From positions 62,001 to 126,000 of the forward strand of contig JAMPAT010000005.1 of assembly GCA_023667095.1 (NCBI GenBank): a stretch of 64,000 nucleotides of DNA, written 5' to 3'. Both the position numbers and the translations under genes were made by a program. How positions within the stretch are numbered: position 1 is the stretch's first letter; each line of letters starts with the position of its first letter. Source of the DNA: Bacteroidales bacterium (GTDB lineage: Bacteria > Bacteroidota > Bacteroidia > Bacteroidales > UBA932). The notes below the pieces were generated by a model. It saw only the letters and a program-made list of their open reading frames with translations. It searched no databases and had not been told where the DNA came from. Positions 9,085 to 18,273 of this stretch are shown piece by piece.

Positions 9085-12000
9085 CGTCACCTTTCTTCAC
9101 AGATTCGATATACTGGGTTGCTGATATGCCGAACTTCTTCTTGAAGCATGTGGAGAAATACGATACGCTGTTGAAGCCGACAAGGGCATATATGTCACCG
9201 ACGAGGTATTTGCCGCTGCTCAGCATCTCGGCAGCCTTCTTGAGCCTGAAATCCTTGATATATTCATTCGGTGACATATCAAGCAGGCTCATCATCTTCC
9301 TGTAGAGCGAGCTTTGGCTCATATAGAGATTCTTTGCCATCATCTCGACATTGTATTTGTCATTTGAAAGATTGGCTGCTATCTCGCTGTTTAGCTTCTG
9401 GATGAACTCCACATTGCCTTTAGTGATGGAAGACACCTGTTTAGGATGCACGACAGGGAGTCCGCGATAGAACTCCATGAGCCTTTTCCTGTTGTCCAGC
9501 AAAGTCTTTATCTTGGAACGGAGAAGCTCAGGGGAGAACGGTTTCCCTATGTAGTCGTCGGCACCGTATTCAAGACCCTTTATCTTGTCCTCAAGATTGG
9601 ACTTCACGGATATATGCACAAACGGTATATTGCTGTAGCGGATGTCTGATTTCACGAATTCGCAGAATTCATTCCCGTCCATCTTCGGCATCACGATATC
9701 GCTGAGAATCAGATCGATGACATTGTTTTCAAGGACATCTATACCTTCCTTGCCGTTGCCGGCCTGCACGATGTCGTATTTTTCCTTGAGCAATTCTGCA
9801 ATAAGCTGACGCAAATCCTCATTGTCGTCAACAATAAGGATCGTCTGACGCTGCCTTGAGCCCGGGTCCGGAAGATTCGGCAGAGGTACACCGGCAGGCT
9901 CCTTTACAGGTTCCTTTGGCTGTCTCTTCACAGGAATGTATATCCCGAATTCCGTTCCACCCTTCCCGGAGGATACGCCTACTGTGCCTCCATGTTTCTC
10001 TGCAAGCATCTTTGCAAGGGGAAGCCCGATTCCTGTCCCGGCCTTGCTCCTGTCTATCTGGTAGAACATCTTGAATATCTTCTCCTTTTCTTCCGATGCG
10101 ATATGGCTGCCGTCATTGAACACCGATATCCTATAGCAGTCTTCTTCTGTCACCAATGTAACTTTGATCAGCGATTTGGCGTATTTCACCGCATTGGAAA
10201 GCAGGTTGTTGACAATCTTGGACATTGCCTCCGGATCGACCTCATATACAGCCGTCACATTGTCTGTCTCCAGCTCCAGTTTCTTGCCATCAGATTCTGC
10301 AAGGACCTTGAAACGTCCCGAAATATCATTGAGCAGCATGGCGATGTCAGTTTTTTCGGGATGCAGCCTGTAATGCTCGCTCTCACCTTTCCTGTAGTCC
10401 AGGAGCTGGTTGATAAGATTGAGCATATTGTCCGTATTCCTCTTTATGACATTCAGGTAGCTGCGTGTCTGTTCATTTCCGTCTCCCGATGACATTATTT
10501 TCTCGAGAGGCACCTTGATGAGCGTAAGCGGAGTACGTATCTCATGTGTGATGTTGGTATAGAAATCTATCTTCGCCTCATAGCTTTCCTGCTTGCGCCT
10601 GCGTGAGAGGTACATTGAGATTCCTGCGACAAATGCAGCAATCAGCAGAACATACATGGCGAACGCCCAGCCGGTCATATAGAACGGCGGCATTATCGAT
10701 ATGGAAAGGGACGTCTCTCCGATATTGTGCATGTTGTCGAATGCCCGTACCCTGAACACATACTTTCCAGGATTCAGGTTATTGAATTCCGCAGATGTGG
10801 CATTTCCTGCCTTAATCCATTCCCTGTCCTGTCCTTCAAGGATATAGTCATAGCTGATTTTGCCGGACCTGCGGTAATCCAACGTTGACCAGTCAACAGA
10901 TATACTGTTGCCGGAATGGTCCAGACGTATTCCGTCAGTGAAATATGCCGGCCTCTGAAGGCACCTTTTCCTTGATGTGCCATATCCAAGCGGCTCATTG
11001 TTGACAGAGATGCCTGTGAGAAGCAGAGCATTCCCGCTATAGCCAGCAACGGCTGTAACGGCAGAAGTGAAATCAGCAGGATCAAATTCGTTGTATCCGT
11101 CAGAGCCTCCGAACAGCATCTTCCCGGACGATGTCCTCAACGAGCAGTTGCCCTCAAACATATAGCATTGCATACCGTCCGACTTGTCAAATGTCGCAAG
11201 TATGTCCTTTTTGTCTGGATTCATACAGCATAGGGAGGACGGCATCGAAATCCACAGATTGCCCCTGTAGTCCTGCTCAATCGACAGGATATTCCGGGCT
11301 CCGAGGACATCCTTGAAATATCCATCCATGAAAAAGCGTGATGAATCCCTGTCAAAATAGCACAGTCCAGATGATGTCCCGACCCATACCCTGCCTTCAA
11401 AATCCTCATAGATATCATTTATGACTGTCCCGGGGATATTCGGTCTCTGCCCGAAGGATGTCCAGTTTTTTCCGTCAAGCCCGACACGGTAGATTCCCTC
11501 ATTGTGGGTTGCGATCCAGATATTTCCCTTTGAATCCTCATGAATATCAGAGACATGTGTCCTGTTGGAAGCCCTCGGTTCAAGACGGAACGCCTCAGTC
11601 TTCCTGTTGAAGTAGCCAAGCCCCCACTCCGTCCCGACATAAATGCGCCCATTGCTTGCACGGAACAGGGCATTTATGCAATTGTCGCTGACAGATGCCG
11701 GGTCAAGGCGGCTATGCCTGTAGTTCTTCACATTGCCAGTAACAGTATTATACACGTATATTCCATCTGTTGCAGAACCGATCCAGATGTCATCGCCGTC
11801 TGCCAGCAGGCAATTGATGTTGGAAATGTCCAGATGCGTCTTCTGGGGGACAGATTTCCCTGCCGGTATCTTCATGAGGCCCGCATCCATGGTCCCTATC
11901 CAGATGTCACCTCTTCCGTCTTCGCAAAATGAGGTCGTATAGACGAAGGTGGACTGGCCGTCAGCATCCATTCCAAGACGTCCCCTGAACAGATTGTCAG

Positions 12001-12991
12001 GACGCCATATATAGTTCAGCCCGCTGTTCTGGGTCGCCATCCAGATTCCCTGTCCGCGGTCAAGGTAAAGGCTGTTCACATTATACAGGAAGGGCTGATG
12101 GAAATCCTGGGCCTCATGAACGAGGGAAAATTCACGTGTCGTCACATTGAAGACAAACAATCCGTTCTGGGCACCTATAAGCAGATTGTCTCCGGCCACA
12201 TGCAATATGGACTTGACCGTAAGGGAACCTGCTGTACCGGAAGGATAAAGGAACTCAGGGGTGCATCCGTCAGTCAAGTCAATGTGGCAGAAGCCTTTCT
12301 GCCCGAAACCGACCCATACAGAAGAACTGTCTGCATACATGGCAGTTATGTCTGTATTCCGCGACCGGGATGCCTTGGAATCGGCATATAATGTCCTCAG
12401 CCAGGTCCCGTCAAGCATCATTTCAGATATAGTGCCCTCCTCCGAGCCGATCACAATATGGCTGTCCCCGACATAGCACAGAGCCTTGACCATCGAGGCA
12501 TGGCGGCTTTCCTGCCTCAGGCTCCCGTCGTGCGAACCATAGATGAAAAGGCCTTGGCCGTTGGTTCCTACCAGTACATTGCCCTTGCCGTCAGATGAAA
12601 GCACATTGACACGGCATGCGATAGGGACTCCATAGCTGGTCTCCTTTGTAAACTTCCCGATACTGTCTGTCCTGTTGTCATATACGAAAAGCCCGGACTC
12701 AGTCCCGACCCAGAGCAGCCCGTTGTCATCGGCATATAGTGCGGTGACTATGTTTTCCTGCTGCCATTCAGTGCTCAGGGTGTAGTGCCGCGACCTCTCT
12801 CCGTCGAACCGGACAAGGCCGTCGTTCATGCCGATCCATATGAAGCCAAGATTATCCTGTGCCACACATCTGGCCGTCATATACGGGAATCCGTCTTCGT
12901 GACGTATGATGAATGAGTCCCATTGCGCGTATGACACAATGGACAGCAGACATGCCAGACATGTGACAAGAATTTTCCTGGAATATATCAT
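9074..12991 (-). CDS. Hybrid two-component system sensor/regulator (HTCS)
   Basis: A 1,305-residue inner-membrane one-protein two-component system that senses a glycan in the periplasm and controls PUL genes. Order: signal peptide (to about residue 22); two seven-bladed Reg_prop propellers (about 30-650, repeats of the IWIGTxxGL type); Y_Y_Y domain (about 690-768); membrane helix (772-795); HisKA with His816 in THEIRTPLT; HATPase_c (about 915-1020, NNLLSNAVKYA and GTGIGLPLA); receiver domain (1050-1155, Asp1098 in LILSDIVMPK, Lys1150); AraC-type helix-turn-helix (about 1200-1300). All key phosphotransfer residues are present. Its ATG follows the sulfatase TAG directly (TAGATG), so translation is probably coupled. 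The natural targets are the sulfatase and SusCD genes on either side. Confidence 0.97.
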   Translation of the reverse strand: MIYSRKILVTCLACLLSIVSYAQWDSFIIRHEDGFPYMTARCVAQDNLGFIWIGMNDGLVRFDGERSRHYTLSTEWQQENIVTALYADDNGLLWVGTESGLFVYDNRTDSIGKFTKETSYGVPIACRVNVLSSDGKGNVLVGTNGQGLFIYGSHDGSLRQESRHASMVKALCYVGDSHIVIGSEEGTISEMMLDGTWLRTLYADSKASRSRNTDITAMYADSSSVWVGFGQKGFCHIDLTDGCTPEFLYPSGTAGSLTVKSILHVAGDNLLIGAQNGLFVFNVTTREFSLVHEAQDFHQPFLYNVNSLYLDRGQGIWMATQNSGLNYIWRPDNLFRGRLGMDADGQSTFVYTTSFCEDGRGDIWIGTMDAGLMKIPAGKSVPQKTHLDISNINCLLADGDDIWIGSATDGIYVYNTVTGNVKNYRHSRLDPASVSDNCINALFRASNGRIYVGTEWGLGYFNRKTEAFRLEPRASNRTHVSDIHEDSKGNIWIATHNEGIYRVGLDGKNWTSFGQRPNIPGTVINDIYEDFEGRVWVGTSSGLCYFDRDSSRFFMDGYFKDVLGARNILSIEQDYRGNLWISMPSSLCCMNPDKKDILATFDKSDGMQCYMFEGNCSLRTSSGKMLFGGSDGYNEFDPADFTSAVTAVAGYSGNALLLTGISVNNEPLGYGTSRKRCLQRPAYFTDGIRLDHSGNSISVDWSTLDYRRSGKISYDYILEGQDREWIKAGNATSAEFNNLNPGKYVFRVRAFDNMHNIGETSLSISIMPPFYMTGWAFAMYVLLIAAFVAGISMYLSRRRKQESYEAKIDFYTNITHEIRTPLTLIKVPLEKIMSSGDGNEQTRSYLNVIKRNTDNMLNLINQLLDYRKGESEHYRLHPEKTDIAMLLNDISGRFKVLAESDGKKLELETDNVTAVYEVDPEAMSKIVNNLLSNAVKYAKSLIKVTLVTEEDCYRISVFNDGSHIASEEKEKIFKMFYQIDRSKAGTGIGLPLAKMLAEKHGGTVGVSSGKGGTEFGIYIPVKRQPKEPVKEPAGVPLPNLPDPGSRQRQTILIVDDNEDLRQLIAELLKEKYDIVQAGNGKEGIDVLENNVIDLILSDIVMPKMDGNEFCEFVKSDIRYSNIPFVHISVKSNLEDKIKGLEYGADDYIGKPFSPELLRSKIKTLLDNRKRLMEFYRGLPVVHPKQVSSITKGNVEFIQKLNSEIAANLSNDKYNVEMMAKNLYMSQSSLYRKMMSLLDMSPNEYIKDFRLKKAAEMLSSGKYLVGDIYALVGFNSVSYFSTCFKKKFGISATQYIESVKKGDAIR

Positions 12992-15064
12992 CTATTCATT
13001 CTCAGATTTAAGGTCCATGACAACGTTGTCTATCCAGATCTTCCCGGTCCCGGAGCTGCCGAAATAGAATGCAAGCTGATAGCGGCCCTTTTCCAGCTCC
13101 ACATTGTCAAACACGGCCGTTCCTCCCCCGGGAGAGAGGGTTATCTCCTTTGAGAACTGCTTTTCAGAAGGATTGCCGGCATTCTCCATTCTCAGCCAGA
13201 GAGTGTTCTCCACGTCTGTCTTATACGAGAATCCGATTGTGGCAGTCATCTTCTCCCCTGTAGGAAACACCCATTTCATGATGGCATCAGCCGGTCTTTC
13301 ACCTTGGGATACAATGTCGACAAGGGCGCATTTCTTGCCGTCAATTGCATAGCTGCCGTCAATTGAGAAACGTACATCGGCCCTGCCTGAGCAATGTCTT
13401 CCCCAACCGCCGAAATTGTCATCAAATGTCCCGTTTATTACACGTCTGAAGCCTTGCTGACGCTGTCCGTATCCCCTGTTGCAGAGAGGATATACACCAG
13501 CCCTTCCTGCCCACGACTCCCATGCCCTGAACATCTTTTCTGCCCTTTCTGGATACTGCGATGCAAGGTTGTGAAGCTCCGTCGGGTCCTTTTCCATATC
13601 GTATAGCTCGAACCTGGTAAGGTCAGGAATATCATTTTCCCTGTTCAGGATATTAAGTTTCCATTTCCCGTCACGGACAGCGATATTTATCTCATGCTCC
13701 CAGAATGTCATGCCTCTTCCTGTCTTCTTTCCACTGAAGTTAGGGAGAAGGCTTACGCCCTCGCAAGGGGTGATTGCGTGTCCATTGTATTCAGAGGGGT
13801 ATTCCGCACCGGCGAGGTCGATGCAAGTAGCCATGATATCGGCAAAGTAGCCATATTCCCTTACAAATGTACCATTGTACCTTTTCTTTATGCCTCCGGG
13901 CCATGACACGATGAGAGGGGTTGCAATTCCTCCCTCGTTAGTATAATGCTTGTATTCTCTGTAAGGTGTGCTGCTAAGGTTTGCCCAGTTAATCCTGTAG
14001 CTCTCGTATGTGTCCGCCTGGCCTGTAACCTCCTTGCTTCTTCCACCGCTTATATATTCTGCACAGGCTCCGTTGTCATCCATAAGCATAATTACAGTGT
14101 TATCGAACTGTCCGGCGTCCTTCAGAGCCTGCACAAGCTTGCCTACACCTTTGTCTATTGCATCCACCTGTGCGGCATAGATCGCCATACGCATTGTAAA
14201 CTCGTGCTGCTGCTCCGGCGTAAGGCTGTCCCATGCAGGGACATTCACATCCCTTGGAGACAGTTCCGTATCCTTGCCGAACAGCCCCATCGCAATCTGT
14301 TTTGCAAAACGGGCCTCACGCAAGCTGTCCCATCCCGCCCTGTAGGTGTCGACATATCTTGCGATGTCTTCCTGATGTGCATGAAGCGGCCAGTGCGGTG
14401 CATTGAATGCCAGATACATAAACATCGGCTTCTCGCCATAGTCGTGGCGGTGGACATAGGCGGCAGCCGAATCGGCAAGCGCATCCGTTATGTAGAAGTC
14501 GTCACCTGATACTTTCAATCTTGTGGAGTCAGAGACCATCCTTGCATGGAAATAATGCGATGCGCCCTCCGGTATTCCATAGAAATGGCGGAATCCGCGT
14601 CCCATCGGCCATGTCTCCTTCACTTCCCCTTCGCACTGACGCTCTGAGCACAGATGCCATTTGCCCACCATATATGTCTCGTAGTCTGCTTCATTCAGCA
14701 CCTCAGCGATTGTGACACAGCTGTTGTTGAGTCCGCCATGATATGATTCAGTCTGCTCGTCTGCCGCCGCCATCCAGCCCATTCCTGCCTGGTGCGGATA
14801 AAGCCCTGTCATCAGGACTGCCCTTGAAGGACAGCTCCTGGCATTGTTGTAGAACTGGCTCCACCTGAGTCCGTTCTGCGCAAGATTGTCTATATTTGGA
14901 GTCTGGATTTCCCCTCCGTAGCATCCGAGGTCCGAATATCCCATGTCATCAGTCAGTATGACAACAATATTGGGACGCGGGGCAGATTCCTGTCCTGAAC
15001 ACGCAGCAGCTGCAAGAGGAATCAATGCAGTTCCTGCCAATTTTAGTTTTTTCGTGTTTTTCAT
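12992..15064 (-). CDS. S1-family sulfatase, Ser-type, with C-terminal carbohydrate-binding-like domain
   Basis: A 690-residue lipoprotein. I start at ATG 15064, which gives the type-II signal ending AAAAC (Cys22); ten further upstream codons in frame lack signal features. The sulfatase domain (about 30-530) has VVILTDDMGYSD, the motif S-C-P-S-R with Ser77 at the formylglycine position, and MLMDDNG. It resembles the sulfatase at 6148-7845 (same CYGGEIQTPN block). After the usual sulfatase end there are about 147 extra residues (544-690) starting NGTFDDNFGGWG and ending IWIDNVVM, the signature of a CBM4/9-like jelly-roll. That suggests a substrate-tethering module, an uncommon addition to sulfatases. 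The stop codon abuts the HTCS start. Confidence 0.93.
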   Translation of the reverse strand: MKNTKKLKLAGTALIPLAAAACSGQESAPRPNIVVILTDDMGYSDLGCYGGEIQTPNIDNLAQNGLRWSQFYNNARSCPSRAVLMTGLYPHQAGMGWMAAADEQTESYHGGLNNSCVTIAEVLNEADYETYMVGKWHLCSERQCEGEVKETWPMGRGFRHFYGIPEGASHYFHARMVSDSTRLKVSGDDFYITDALADSAAAYVHRHDYGEKPMFMYLAFNAPHWPLHAHQEDIARYVDTYRAGWDSLREARFAKQIAMGLFGKDTELSPRDVNVPAWDSLTPEQQHEFTMRMAIYAAQVDAIDKGVGKLVQALKDAGQFDNTVIMLMDDNGACAEYISGGRSKEVTGQADTYESYRINWANLSSTPYREYKHYTNEGGIATPLIVSWPGGIKKRYNGTFVREYGYFADIMATCIDLAGAEYPSEYNGHAITPCEGVSLLPNFSGKKTGRGMTFWEHEINIAVRDGKWKLNILNRENDIPDLTRFELYDMEKDPTELHNLASQYPERAEKMFRAWESWAGRAGVYPLCNRGYGQRQQGFRRVINGTFDDNFGGWGRHCSGRADVRFSIDGSYAIDGKKCALVDIVSQGERPADAIMKWVFPTGEKMTATIGFSYKTDVENTLWLRMENAGNPSEKQFSKEITLSPGGGTAVFDNVELEKGRYQLAFYFGSSGTGKIWIDNVVMDLKSENE

Positions 15065-15091
15065 TATGCCTTTAAATATATAATCAGCGCA

Positions 15092-15099
15092 CAAAATTA
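15092..15099 (-). promoter_or_regulatory. Candidate -7 box for the sulfatase-HTCS operon
   Basis: On the minus strand this reads TAATTTTG, a full TAnnTTTG match, 27 bases before the ATG at 15064. It lies inside the possible longer reading frame (ATG 15094), which supports the downstream start. No -33 element at 19-21 bases was found. Confidence 0.4.
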
Positions 15100-15194
15100 A
15101 CGTTAATATCCCATATAGGGTTTAAAATCCATTCAAAGGGCAGCAAATTTCTGTCAGGCATTGGATATTGATGCACAAATCACATGAATCTGTA

Positions 15195-15202
15195 TAAATT
15201 TG
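15195..15202 (+). promoter_or_regulatory. Candidate -7 box for the plus-strand sulfatase pair
   Basis: TAAATTTG is a full TAnnTTTG match, 56 bases before ATG 15259; a TTG sits 24 bases upstream, slightly too far for a standard -33 element. The in-frame ATG at 15184 lies upstream of this box and is therefore unlikely to be used. With 15092-15099 it forms a second divergent sulfatase control region. Confidence 0.4.
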
Positions 15203-15258
15203 GACCACATGGACATTGGCTGCATACCATCATGGAAGCAGCAACAGCATCAAATGAA

Positions 15259-16668
15259 ATGAACAGTATATTGAAAAGAACTGCGCTGTCTGCCGGAATA
15301 ATTCCTGCAGCGGCAATCGCGTCAGCCCAGGGTACGCCAAGGGAGGACGACAGGCCAAACATTGTCGTGATTGTAGCAGATGACCTGCTCACGACAGAGC
15401 TGAGCTGCTATGGAGGACAGAACCTTGTCACCCCCAACATTGACCGCCTCGCGAGAGAAGGTGTCAAATTCACCAGAAACTATGCCTCCGAGGCCATGAG
15501 CGTACCTATCCGTGCCTCGATGTACACTGGACTGTATCCGGCACGCCACGGCTCATACCAGAACCACAGGGGAACTTTCCCGGGCACCTTTACTGTCAAT
15601 GAATATATGGCGGAAGAAGGCTACCGTGTCGGAAGGACAGGCAAGGACCATCCTGGCCCAAAGTCGGTCTACAAATTCGATGAGATACCTGGATTCACAG
15701 TCGGCTGTACGGCGAAGAAAGCCCCATACAGCTGTGACGGCATACGCGAATGGATGACGCACAGCGATGACCCATTTCTCCTTTATGTATGCAGCATCAA
15801 CACGCATGCCCCATGGACATGGGGTGATCCGTCTGAATTTGATGCAGACAAGGTAATTTTACCTGAGAACTGCGCCAAAGGCCCTGAAATGCGCGAGATT
15901 TTCACACATTACCTTGCCGAAGTGAGGGCACTGGACAACGAGGTCGGTTCTGTCCTGGAGACACTGGAGGAGACAGGACGCCTTGACAATACCATTGTCA
16001 TCTTCCTCGGAGAGCAAGGCCCACAGTTCCCTGGGGGAAAATGGACTCTCTGGTATCCTGGATGCCACAGTGCACTCATTGCCCGGTATCCTGCAAGGAT
16101 AAAGGCAGGACGTATATGCAATGCCATAGTCCAATATGAGGACCTGCTGCCTACATTCATTGACATCGCAGGAGGTGATGTCCGCCCGGAACTTGACGGT
16201 ATAAGCTTCAAGGACGCTCTTTTCGGAGACTCAAGGACAGCAAGGAAATATGCATACGGCATACATAACAACTATCCAGAAGGGCGTCCATACCCGATAA
16301 GGAGCATAAGGGATGACCGCTATTGCCTTATAATGAACCTGATGCCGGAAGAGCAATATCACGAGAAACATCTCATGATGGAAAACAGGAGAAGTGTCAC
16401 TGGAGTCTGGGAAGCATGGGAGGCAGCCTCCAGCAGAGGCGATGAGGAGTCCATATTCTGGAAAGACAGGTTTCTTAATCGCCCGGCAATTGAATTCTAT
16501 GACCTCAAAAAAGATCCATGGGAGAGGAAGAATCTCGCAGGTGTGAAAAGATATGCCAAGAAGATTGAGGAGATGAAAAAGGAACTGTTCAAATGGATGG
16601 AGGAACAGGGCGACACAGGCATAGGGATGGACGGCACAAATCCGGACAAGACACAAAAAGACAGATAG
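15259..16668 (+). CDS. S1-family sulfatase, Ser-type (heparan N-sulfatase-like features)
   Basis: A 469-residue exported sulfatase. ATG 15259 is chosen because it begins the signal peptide (MNSILKRTALSAGIIPAAAIASAQ) and lies after the candidate promoter. The domain has NIVVIVADDLL and the formylglycine motif S-V-P-I-R-A-S-M-Y-T-G (Ser81). The second metal-site segment reads FLGEQGPQFPGGKW instead of the common SDHG or SDNG, a pattern I associate with the S1_8 branch that includes heparan N-sulfatases. The branch is recognised from memory and should be treated as tentative. The next sulfatase starts two bases after its stop codon ends, so the two are co-transcribed. Confidence 0.92.
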   Translation: MNSILKRTALSAGIIPAAAIASAQGTPREDDRPNIVVIVADDLLTTELSCYGGQNLVTPNIDRLAREGVKFTRNYASEAMSVPIRASMYTGLYPARHGSYQNHRGTFPGTFTVNEYMAEEGYRVGRTGKDHPGPKSVYKFDEIPGFTVGCTAKKAPYSCDGIREWMTHSDDPFLLYVCSINTHAPWTWGDPSEFDADKVILPENCAKGPEMREIFTHYLAEVRALDNEVGSVLETLEETGRLDNTIVIFLGEQGPQFPGGKWTLWYPGCHSALIARYPARIKAGRICNAIVQYEDLLPTFIDIAGGDVRPELDGISFKDALFGDSRTARKYAYGIHNNYPEGRPYPIRSIRDDRYCLIMNLMPEEQYHEKHLMMENRRSVTGVWEAWEAASSRGDEESIFWKDRFLNRPAIEFYDLKKDPWERKNLAGVKRYAKKIEEMKKELFKWMEEQGDTGIGMDGTNPDKTQKDR

Positions 16669-16669
16669 A

Positions 16670-18268
16670 ATGGGCATAAATCATTTCTCCGGAAGGCTTA
16701 CGCATGACTGCAGGCATCTGTATCTCCCTGCAGCAATGTCAATAATGTGTCCATGGGCAATATCAGCCCAGGAGACAGGAGTCAAGGCACAGAAGCCGAA
16801 TGTCGTGATAATAATGACGGACCAGCAGAGAGCTGACCTGTGTGGACGGGAGGGATTCCCTGTTGACTTGACTCCTTTTGCAGACCGCATGGCTGAAGAA
16901 GGGGCGTGGTTCAACAAGGCGTATACGCCATGCCCTGCAAGCGGTCCTGCGAGGGTATCGCTCCTTACCGGACGCTTTCCCCGTGTAACCCATTCGGATT
17001 CAAATCACAATATTGCAGATGCAGTCTACAGCGAAGACCTTTTTGACGTTGCACGCAAATGTGGATATACATCTGTACTTGTCGGAAAGAACCATTCACA
17101 TGTCAAGAAGACAGATGTGGACTGGTGGATTCCATACAGCCATCTCGGCCAGGACTGCCCTGCATCTGAAAAGACTCCGGAGAACAGGGCGTTCGACAGA
17201 TTCCTCGGCAGCACCTCTTTCTTCACTGAACTTGAACCGGCCCCTGGAACCGTTGAGAACCAGATGCCATACAGGATGGTCAGCGACGCCCTGGAATGGG
17301 TCAGTGGACACAAGGACGAGCCTTTTGTGATGTGGCTGTCTTTCAACGAGCCTCACAATCCATATCAGGTATGCGAGCCGTATTGGTCAATGTTTGACGG
17401 ACAGATTCCCCCGGCGAAGACAGATTCCTCTTTCCTTGACATCAAAGGGGAAAAATACAGGCATCTGTTTGAGATGATGAACATTGGCCACAGGGGATGC
17501 AAGGAAAATCTGGAGAGGATAAGGGTAAACTATATGGGGCAGATAAGGCTTCTTGATGACCAGATGTCCCGTTTTGTGGAAGGGATGAAAGACATGGACA
17601 TGTATAGCAATACCATGTTTGTAATTATATCCGACCACGGTGACTATGCCGGTGAATACGGCCTTATGAAAAAGGGTGCAGGAGTTGCGGAATCAATTAC
17701 ACGTGTTCCTATGGTATGGTTCGGGAATGAAGTTGCAAAGAATGGACTTCGTGAAGACTGTGTGTCGCTCGTTGACATATTTCCAACCATCTGCGAGGCA
17801 ATCGGAGCTGAGATTCCTGCTGGAGTACAGGGAAGAAGCCTTGTGGAGATGCTTGCAGGCAGGGACTATCCAGAGAAGGAATTCCGCAGCATAATCTCCG
17901 AAGCCGGGTTCGGCGGAGAATACATAACAAAGGAGGATATGTCCGACTACAGGGCAGAAGGAGCTGTCGGGAAAGGGCTTTTCTTCGATGAACTAAACAC
18001 CTGGAGCCAGAGCGGAATGGTCAGCATGGTACGGATGGGAAAATGGAAGTTTGTCATGGACATGCTTGACAACTGCGAACTTTACAACCTTGAAAAGGAT
18101 CCGTCAGAAATAGACAATCTGTATGGAAAGAAACGGTATATCAAAGTCCAGGACGAGCTTATGCATGAACTCCTGAAATGGGAGATTGCCATAAATGACC
18201 CGATTCCGGTACCACGCAACAGATACCGGTTCAAAAGATTCCCGCACAACTATCTTTTCTCTTTCTGA
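16670..18268 (+). CDS. S1-family sulfatase, Ser-type
   Basis: A 532-residue exported sulfatase with a signal-like N-terminus (about 1-34, ending WAISAQ). It has NVVIIMTDQQRAD, the formylglycine motif S-G-P-A-R-V-S-L-L-T-G with Ser91, and VIISDHGDYAGEYGLMKKG, so all catalytic blocks are intact. TDQQR and the DHG-GEYG spacing place it in a different S1 subfamily from the three other sulfatases here. ATG 16670 starts one base after the previous TAG, implying coupled translation. It converges on the YfhO-like gene with only five bases between the stop codons. The specific sulfate ester is unknown. Confidence 0.92.
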   Translation: MGINHFSGRLTHDCRHLYLPAAMSIMCPWAISAQETGVKAQKPNVVIIMTDQQRADLCGREGFPVDLTPFADRMAEEGAWFNKAYTPCPASGPARVSLLTGRFPRVTHSDSNHNIADAVYSEDLFDVARKCGYTSVLVGKNHSHVKKTDVDWWIPYSHLGQDCPASEKTPENRAFDRFLGSTSFFTELEPAPGTVENQMPYRMVSDALEWVSGHKDEPFVMWLSFNEPHNPYQVCEPYWSMFDGQIPPAKTDSSFLDIKGEKYRHLFEMMNIGHRGCKENLERIRVNYMGQIRLLDDQMSRFVEGMKDMDMYSNTMFVIISDHGDYAGEYGLMKKGAGVAESITRVPMVWFGNEVAKNGLREDCVSLVDIFPTICEAIGAEIPAGVQGRSLVEMLAGRDYPEKEFRSIISEAGFGGEYITKEDMSDYRAEGAVGKGLFFDELNTWSQSGMVSMVRMGKWKFVMDMLDNCELYNLEKDPSEIDNLYGKKRYIKVQDELMHELLKWEIAINDPIPVPRNRYRFKRFPHNYLFSF

Positions 18269-18273
18269 CGTAT

